In this document: piece after piece, positions 37,601-46,600 of the stretch
Layout of the letters: each line of letters begins with the position of its first letter
Numbering within the stretch: position 1 is the first letter of the stretch
Source of the DNA: Phascolarctos cinereus
Taxonomy: Eukaryota > Chordata > Mammalia > Diprotodontia > Phascolarctidae
Reading direction: 5' to 3'
Length of the DNA stretch: 64,000 nt
Assembly: GCF_002099425.1 (NCBI RefSeq)
Contig: NW_018343964.1
Location: 13,998,001 to 14,062,000 of the forward strand
The notes under the pieces: generated by a model
Database searches by the model: none
What the model saw: only the letters and a program-made list of their open reading frames with translations
Told to the model about the DNA's origin: nothing
Position numbers and translations under genes: made by a program

Positions 37601-40600
37601 TGCTGTTGCAGGGCAGCAGAGGGAGCAGATCAGCTTCAAGAGTTCTGAAAGCAAGGAAGAGAGTGACATCCACTTTTAACTCTGAACAGGCCTGTAGATA
37701 TCAAAGGGTAGAGAATAAAACACAGATCAGAGGAGAGAGGAGGAAGAGGAGTGGAAGGAGGGTAGTGGTCAGGAGGGGAATCCAAAAGTCACCAATCAGA
37801 AGCATGAACAACAGCTACCAAAGGTTTGGGGGCAGGGCAGACATATGGCTTGAGCCTCAAGTTCAAAGCGACCTCAATGTTAGTAGGTGAAAAAAACCAT
37901 CAATGTTCAACTACAGGATATGAGCATTTTAATGGTCTCACTATGCTTATCATGAATTGATATTGCACGAAGGTTACATTTTTCTTCAGTAATCTGCATC
38001 TGAACTGAAAAATATTAGAAAAGCATTTATTCAATTAAAAATTGCCTCCCTTTTTGGGGTGACCTGTTTTCTTTCTTTTCTTTCTTTCCCCTCTTCTTCC
38101 TTTCCAAATCCTTGAGTCTCTCTATACCTCTCAAAGCCCTAAACCTATCAGGTAACTTTCATAACACAGACGATTCTGAAGCATTTGCCAACTCTTTTTG
38201 AGGAGGAAGGGCTTGTCAGGGAGAAAATCTTATAGAGGAATTTTATTTAAGTTCATTCTCTGCAACCTATGTGGGAGCAGGAGTGTCTTGGTAAATGTTT
38301 AACAACATGTTTAGCTCCAAAGAAAGTATGCAGGACACACTTTAAGTCTGATCCGCATTATTGAAGTTTTCCCTACTACTCTCTTAAGTCTAGGCCATCC
38401 ACACAACAACAGATCAAGCCCTAATCTGTAGCATTTCCCGACTGCCCAAATGTAAATGCTCACACAATGGAAATCTAAAAATGCACTGAGCCGTAGCTGG
38501 CTCCAGCAAGTCTCTGCGATCCCTGGCAGACAGCCTTCCAGGGAAGCTCTCTAACTTGATTTACATTAGTCCACAGAGAGTAGCTCTGGGGCCAAGGGAA
38601 TGGAAATGACATTGTAACTGCTGGGTTGGAGGGAGGAGGGAAAAGGACGAGGAGGAAGAATAGGGGGAGAATGAAGAACGTGTGTGAAGTTCTGGAGAAA
38701 CTAGAACTGGTTTTCATTGCAAAAAAGCCCAGGGCACAGCAGACCTGCTTGCAGATGTCCACCAAAGGTCTAGCTGCCCCAGGCCTGGTCACCAAGTTAA
38801 CAGCCTTGGAACGGAACAAGCGTCTCAGCTGGGGTTTTGCGTCAAGAGCAAGTTTCAATTTCTTGGTGCCTAACAGAAGGGTGAGTTTGAGCTTGGAAAG
38901 GGATTTATTCGGGGGGGGGGTGGAGAGAATCATCCTTGCAGAAACTAGGAGAGAAGTACCACCATCTTGTACACTGGATCCCTGGGCCCTGCAAAAAGAG
39001 ACCCAGACTACAGCAAGGGTCAGTTTCAAAAGTGCCATCTTATCCTCTGGACCCCATCCAAGCTTGGGGGTAATGATGATAATAACTAACATTTATATAG
39101 TGCTTACTATGTGCCAGGCACTCGTGCGAAGCTTTATACACACTATCTCATTCAATTTTCACAACAATGCTAGAATTATATTATATCCATTTTACAGTTG
39201 AGAAAACTGAGGCTGAAAGAGGTTAAGTATGCCCAAGGTCACAGGGCTGGTAAGTTTGTGAGGCCAGATTTGAACTCTGGTCTTCCTGACTCTTTAACTA
39301 AGTGCTGACAAACAGATTTGTTGAGTTGTATTGAATTTGAAGACTCCTCCTCTTCCTCCTCCCACTAGCTAACATTTATATAACACCTACTCTATGCCAG
39401 GCACTGTGCTAAGGCTTTACAAATATCTCATTTGATCCTCACATCAGCCTTGGAAGGTGGGTGCTTTTATGATTCCTATTTTATAGAAGAAGAAACTGAG
39501 GCAAACAGAGGTTAACTGACTTGCCCAGGGTCATACAGAAAGCAAGTGTCTGAAGTTCGATCAGAACTCAGGTCTTCCTGACTCCAGGCCTGGAGCTGTG
39601 TGTGCTGTGACACCACCTAGCTCGGGGAGGATGGGGGGAACCTGGGGCCTTAAGGCCACATGTGGCCCTCTTTGTCCTCAAATGTGGCCCTTTCACTGAC
39701 TCCAAACTTCACAGAACAAATCCAGTTACTAAAAGGCTTTGTTCTGTAAAACTTGACTTGGTCAAAGGCTGCACCCAAGGACCTAGAAGGCCACATGTGG
39801 TCCCCTACTCCTGACTAGCTCATGCCCACAGACACCATATTTCTGTCTTTTAAATCATTTCAGACTGTGCCTCATTCTTTAGCTCATTTCATCATAGCCC
39901 AAAGGATGAACTCAGAGCATCCTGCTGGTGTACTCCCAGGCAGATTCTGGTCTGAGGTTCTTCATCCTCAGCCCTCCAATTTTAAGCTTTAGCACAAACT
40001 CACTTGTCACTCCACTTTCCAGTCCATTCCACTTCTCCCCAGGGGTTTCGGATGCGAATGAGCTTCTGCAGGCTTCCTCTAAATTCCACCTGGTCAAGTT
40101 AGATGGAGAAAAGGGAGCAGAAGACAGAATTAAGCCTGGTGTCACACAGGTTCACAGCATTCCCCTTTCACTGCTCCTCCTGGGAAGGCTGCCAAACTCC
40201 CTGGGGTTCACCTCCTTCTCCTCATCTCCCTTTTTCCTCCAACAACTCTCCGTATACAGGGGCAGGATCACATCATAAGTTGGAGCGGGTTTAAAAAGCT
40301 TGGTGTTGGCGTCAACTAATAACATCTCCTGTTTACATGGTAATTTAGGATTTCCAAAGCACTTTCCTCTCTACACCCCTTTTAAGAGAGGTAGGATGAG
40401 TATTACTATCTCTATTTTCCAGATGAAGAAACTGAGAAACAAAGGGGTTAAGTGACTTGCCCAGGGTCACACAGCTAAGAAATGTCAAAGCTGGGGCTTG
40501 AACTTGAGATCTTCTGACTCATGTCCTCTATCATAACCTCTCCTTACTGGGGAAAGGAAAGTTATGGCCAGCAGGGTGCTACTTTTACTGAAGTGAGTAC

Positions 40601-43600
40601 CCATAAAATGCCTGCAGGTTGAGTGTCCTCAGAGAGAGGGTTTTTATTTTACTGTTCAATCATTTCGCTTGTGTCCAATTCTCTGTGACCTAATTTGGGG
40701 CTTTTCTTGGCAAAGACACTGGAGTGGTTTGCCCTTTCCTTCTCCAGCTCCTTTTACAGATGAGGAAACTGAGGCAAACAAGGTTAAATGACTTGCCCAG
40801 AGTTACACAACTAGTAAGTATCTGAGGCCTGATTTGAACTCAGGTCTTCCTGACTCCAGCCCTAACACTCCATCTGCTGCACCATCTAGCTGCCCCCAGA
40901 GTAGATCAGAGTAGTTCACCGAATTCATGCCTCCTTGTCTTATTGAGGGGATTGAGAGTGTAAACACACCAATTCAATTCCCAGCTCCCTGTGACTCTCA
41001 GAATAGCTTTGGTATAATTGGTTATAATGAGTGAGATATAGCTTTGTCATGATATATTTCTGAGAGGTTCTTAAATTGTGAAAAGAATACTGGATACACA
41101 CAAGTCAGTTAACTGTGTGTGCCCTTTGATCCAGCAATGCCACTACTGGGCATATATTCCAAAGAGGTCAAAGACAGGAAAAGGACCCATATTTATCAAG
41201 TGTGTGTGTATGGATGTGTGTACACACACAGGTATACGTGCATGTATATAGACATGCATATGTCTATATACATGTACACATACAGAGAAAGAGACAGAGT
41301 ATGAGTAACTTCATTGTTATTGTTGCTAAGAACTGGAAACAAAATAGGAGCTCATCAGAGAGTGGCTGAACATTTAGTGGTATGTGAATGCAGTGGAATG
41401 TTACTATGAGAAGTGATAGCTATGAGGGGTTCAGAGAAACCTAGAAAGAGCTGTATGAACTGATTCAGAATGAAGTGAATAGAATCAGGAGAAAAATTTA
41501 TACAGTGACTACCATTATATAAAGGAAAACAACTTTTGAAAGACTTCAGAACTCTGATCAATGCAGAGACCAATCCCAACCTCAGGGAACTGATGATAAA
41601 GCTTCCTTGTCCCCTTTTTGGTAAAGAAGTGATGGAATGGAGATGCAGACAACTGCCAATATCTTGATTTGGTTTTTTCTGACTATATTTATTACAAGGG
41701 AAGGCTTTTATGGGGTGGGGGGTAGAGAGGAGTGGGTAGTAATAAAGATGCAAAAAAAAAAGAAAGTAATGTCAATGAAAAACTCACAAAAAATCAAAAC
41801 ACGAGAGAAGACAGTTCAGAAGAAGACACTGATGATAAGGGTAATTTTGTCATTATTCTGTTAAATTTAAGATACCTCTTTAAAAAAATTCTAAGTAATG
41901 AACACTCATAGTTTCATATACCGTCTCCTTTTTCTGTTCTTTCTTACATTCCAGAACGTTTATGTTTGTTAGTCGCTGTTAAGTTCATAATAAAAAAGAA
42001 AATTTAATTTTTTTTCAAAAGCATTGAACTAGAGGTCAGAAATCTTAGGATCAAATCTGAGCTCTGTCACTACTGACATCTATGACTGAACCAGTCAATT
42101 CAGCTCACTAGGACTCAGTTTCCTCATCTGCAAAACAGAGGTAATAATAGTCTACCCTCCAGGGCTGTTGAGGGGTCAAATATGAAAGTAATTAGTGAGG
42201 TGTCACTGCAATTATGTTCTAGAAGGGCCAAGGCTTGCGATTTTAAAAATCGTCCCTGTAATGAGAAAATGGGGCCACCAGAGGGCAAAGTGCACCATGC
42301 TTAGAGGTCAGCATGACGCAGGGTAGGAAAGTGTGATTCACGTTTGAGTGCCAGGAAATTCTACGGGGCAGCCCTTTTTTAGAAGTGAAATCAGTATGAA
42401 GATGTGACTTCTGTCTGACTTGGGCCACACCCTGTGCTGTCCCAGACTAAAGTGTACTTTTAATTTTGATGCTGGTGAGTGTCTCTCTCCCTTACAGACC
42501 CTCCCCCCAAAAACAAACAAACCAAGAAACAAAACCCAAATCAAGCCACTGCCCCTGCTGGGGGTAAGTTACCTCTTCTGCTCCAGTGACTGAGTATGCA
42601 TGTCCTTTCACCAGCTTCTGGAAAGTTACTGCCTCTGAGTCTGCAGCACTTGTGATCTGGAAAGGCAGGGGAGGGTTACATCCCTAAGCCTAGGGAGCGG
42701 CTGCCGCTGCTACCTTAGTCAGGACCTAATGTGTAAGCAAAATGGATGGCTGCCTAGCACTGTGATTTTCAGGGCATTAGGAAGGTCTCCCAGGCCTGTT
42801 ACCCCTTTGCCTAAAATTCTGGTAACAGGATATAAAGCCTTTCATTCTACAAAAAGAGACAACGTTTAATATGCAAATAGCCTGTGGAGAGCTAACACAG
42901 TGCCTGACCCATAATTCATACTAAGGTGTAAATGACTTCATCAGCTCCTTTCCTGAGAGCAGGACTTTATAGTGGGAGAAAGCATGAGATTTGGGTATCT
43001 CCAGGGAGTGGGGGAGAGAGAGCACATGAAAGGCACTTGGTGTGTTGAAGACAAACTTGGCCACACTGCAGTTTGGGCCAGGGTTTGCTCTAACCTAACT
43101 TAGAGACGTAGGCAACTCTTGTGGTTTAGAGCAGAAATCCTTCAACTGTGATCTTACGGTCAATAGTTATCCACAAGAGTGTCCTCTAGGTGCTCTGTGA
43201 ATTATTATTAATTCTTATTTATTAAATATCATCAATTTATTAAATTTCATTCATTAAATATTAATTTTTTAAATAATTAATTTTTTATTTTTTATATTAT
43301 TAAAGTTTTAGTATTATCATTAATGTTTATAAGGCTACAACATCTGTACTTTGGTTTTTGGCTCAGATGAATAATTTACTTAGAATCACACAGTCAGAGG
43401 TCTCTATTGTCTCATCTAACACAGAACAATTCTCCGCCTATCTTGTGAAGGATGGTTAGGCTGTGTTATATTTTCTTTGGAAGTGACATGAATAGGTGGC
43501 TTAGATAACCCTTTCTGACCCCCTGCCCTAAAGGATTACAGAGAACTTTAGGGCCACAACAGAGGTGGGTCCTTTTCCTGGGACTGGTCACTTTGTGACT

Positions 43601-46600
43601 ATGTCCCCGGTCACTGGCTTGATCTGGGCCTCAGGTATTGCTGCTGAAGTCACCCCTCTCCTCGTGGGGCCACTGCCCAGGACATCCTGCTCCCTGTTCC
43701 CTGATGAGGTTTTGGCAGCAGATGCTGCAGCTCAGGAAATGAATTTTTTGTGCCTTCTGAAATCTCCCCACAGGTCCATTAGCCCTGGGAATAGATGTCT
43801 GGTGCAAAGAAGGGAAGGTGCATGTGTTACTGATTTTGCTGACCCAGAAGCTCTACTAATATCAGACTACATGCTTTGGGTTTTTTCCTTCCTGCAGCAA
43901 TGGGAGACTCGGTCTCTGAGAGGGCAGTCACTTTAGGCTTAGGCTGGTCAGATATGAATTTCAGAGGCAACACATGCACTGTAGGGATATGTGGGTCTTA
44001 GAAAAATTTAGGGGAGATTAAGAATATGGAAAGAAGTTGGGAAGGAATAGAGAAACTGCTTCTTCCCCAGCTGCACTGAAGACAGACCTTGAGGCTGCCT
44101 AGAAGCCCAGTTGGTCTATGTAGAGAACAATAATGCCTGAACACCACCTCAAGTGGACTTGGTAAAGTGGGAGTCATCCAACAGTGGAGAGAGAAGGACT
44201 GGAGAAGGGTGGAGGATGAGAGGACTCCCCTCAGCACCAGTGGACACTTACTTCAGTTAGAGGGAGATTGGGGGGTGGGTGTGGTCTGATGTAAATAGAG
44301 GAGAATAAGGGGGAAAACAAGAAAGGAGGAGCAGACTCTCACATCAATGGAACAGCCAAGGAGAGAACCCTTCTGCAGGGCCTTCTGGATGATGGTGAAT
44401 AAGTTGTCAGGGGCTTTCCTCAGGTCATACCACTCAGCTATCCCACCAGTGAAGTCCTCAAAGCCCTCTGTGGTAGCGCCTCCTGAGAGAGCTTCATAAC
44501 ATCCATTGACCCTGTATAAAAGCAAGAATGATCACTAGCATTCACATAGTGTTTTAAGTTTGCAATGCACTTTAGATGCACTTTAGAAATATTATCTCAT
44601 TTGATTCTCATAACCACCCTGAAAGTTAGGTGCTATCTCTATTTTGCAGATGAGGAAACCGAGGTAACTTGCCCAGAGACATACAAGCTAGTAAGTGTCT
44701 GGGCTGGATTTGAACTTGGGGCTTCCTGACTCCGGGGCCAAATTCACTGCTCCACCTATGCAGAAGTCTGTACTCAAAGCAGTCTCCCATCATTATTACC
44801 TCTTAAAGTGTGACAGAAACATGATGTGTAGTTGTTAACTTTTCTAGACTTAGAGACAGATGCTCCAAATAGTGGGAAGAGCTAAAGAGAACGAGTGATC
44901 AGAATGAGGTCTTTTAGGTGAGAGCCAATCTTGCCTAAGTAAGAAGCTGAGTCCTAGGGGTAAGATCCATACCCAGTGACCAAACAAATGGGAAGTGGCA
45001 CTGAGTGTGGAGATGTGGGAGACTTGTTACTAATCTATTTGATTTTAAGCAGGTTGCCTCAGTTTCCCTATCTGTGAAATGAGACTAATGAAGTTCACCA
45101 GAGAGCAGTACAGTAGAGGAGAAAAGCCCCACTGGATTTGGAGTTGGAGGACTTGTGTTCTAGTCCTGTCTCTGTTACTTACCACTTGGGAATTTACTAC
45201 TTGGCCAAGGAACTTAACCTCTCTCCACATTAGCTTCCTCATCTGTAAAATGAGGGAGTTGGGCTAGCTGGTCTCTAGCTCTAGATCTATGACCCTAGGA
45301 GTCTTCTGAGGTCCTCGGTTGAAAAATATAACATGAATATTCTTGTATTTTCCAGTGTTTTAGAAGTGAAGGGGATTTTTAGTGAAGACAGCAGCATCAT
45401 GACTGAGAATATTGGTCAAAGTACTTCTTATACACGAACAAATGCTGTCCTAAGTTCCATTTCGACAGCAGAGTTTGGCAGTACCCCATGCTGCCATCTT
45501 GGATCTTGGGAGAGTTACTCACTTGGCATAGGCTTTCTCCAGGAGGGCGCTCCAGAATTCACTTCCCTCGGCTGAGTGGACAAAGAGCAGCTCATCATTC
45601 TTTGTGGGTAGCCTGTCATCCACCACCACGTCTACCCACTCGCCATATTGCCAGAACTGTAAGGCAAGAGGTAGCTTGTCAGTGCTGAAGGTGGAGGTTG
45701 GAACCAGGGTGAGTAGCACTATGGGACCTGGGGTCTTGGCCTTTGCAACCTTGAACCCTACCTCACAGTCCTAGCTCTCCACAGGGCTAGGGGCCACAGA
45801 AGGGCACATAGGCTCTCCATTTATGAAAATATCTCCCTACCCTTTGGCAAAGGGAGGGCATTGGTTCTTCCTTTATAAGCATATCTCCCTACATCTGCCA
45901 TCAGGCCCATCTGAGAGCAGAAACAGTTCACTCCCTCTCCTCTAAGCTCTATGTCACCCCAAACTCTTTGCCTTTAGCTTAATTTAAGGAGTTCCTCATT
46001 AGTCAGTACAGAAAGGAAGAAAGTAAGGAGAAGCTGAAAACTTCATAATAAACCTTTTTTTTTAAATTTAGGAGTTGATTCCTTTTGGCTCCTCCTTTAT
46101 CTCCAATATTTCTTTTAAATACTATTTTATTTTATTCCCCTGTTACACGTAAAGATATCTCCCATCTTCTTATGGTCATTTCCACCTCTTTGCAGGGATC
46201 TCTGGGGGTTCATTCAATGGCCAGATGAACGTGTGCTATCTCATAATAGTGACAGGGACTAGATCTGTGATTTCATTGGTATAAGAAACTCCCAGATGAG
46301 AAAATCCCTTTTCCAACAAAGATCAGTGTCATTGTAATTTATAACCTGAGATAGTTGCTTAGAGTGATAGGTATTCTGCAAAAAACGCCTCCAAGTGCCT
46401 CAAACTACTGGAAAATATTTAACAAAATAAATAAAAAACACAGATAACGTCAATACATGTTTTTCTAAGTCAATACGCAGTCCATAGGGCTCCTTAAATC
46501 TCTGTCTTTTAGCAGTCCCCTTTTCTATTTGAGTTTGACTCCACCAACATATGCCAAATGAGGGACTAGATTCTGACTATGAGAGTTTTGAGTTCCACTC

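Noticed and set aside
43565-43936. 123-codon plus frame in CAPN2 intron 5
   Set aside because: No domain, no splice sites, antisense to CAPN2; within chance length.
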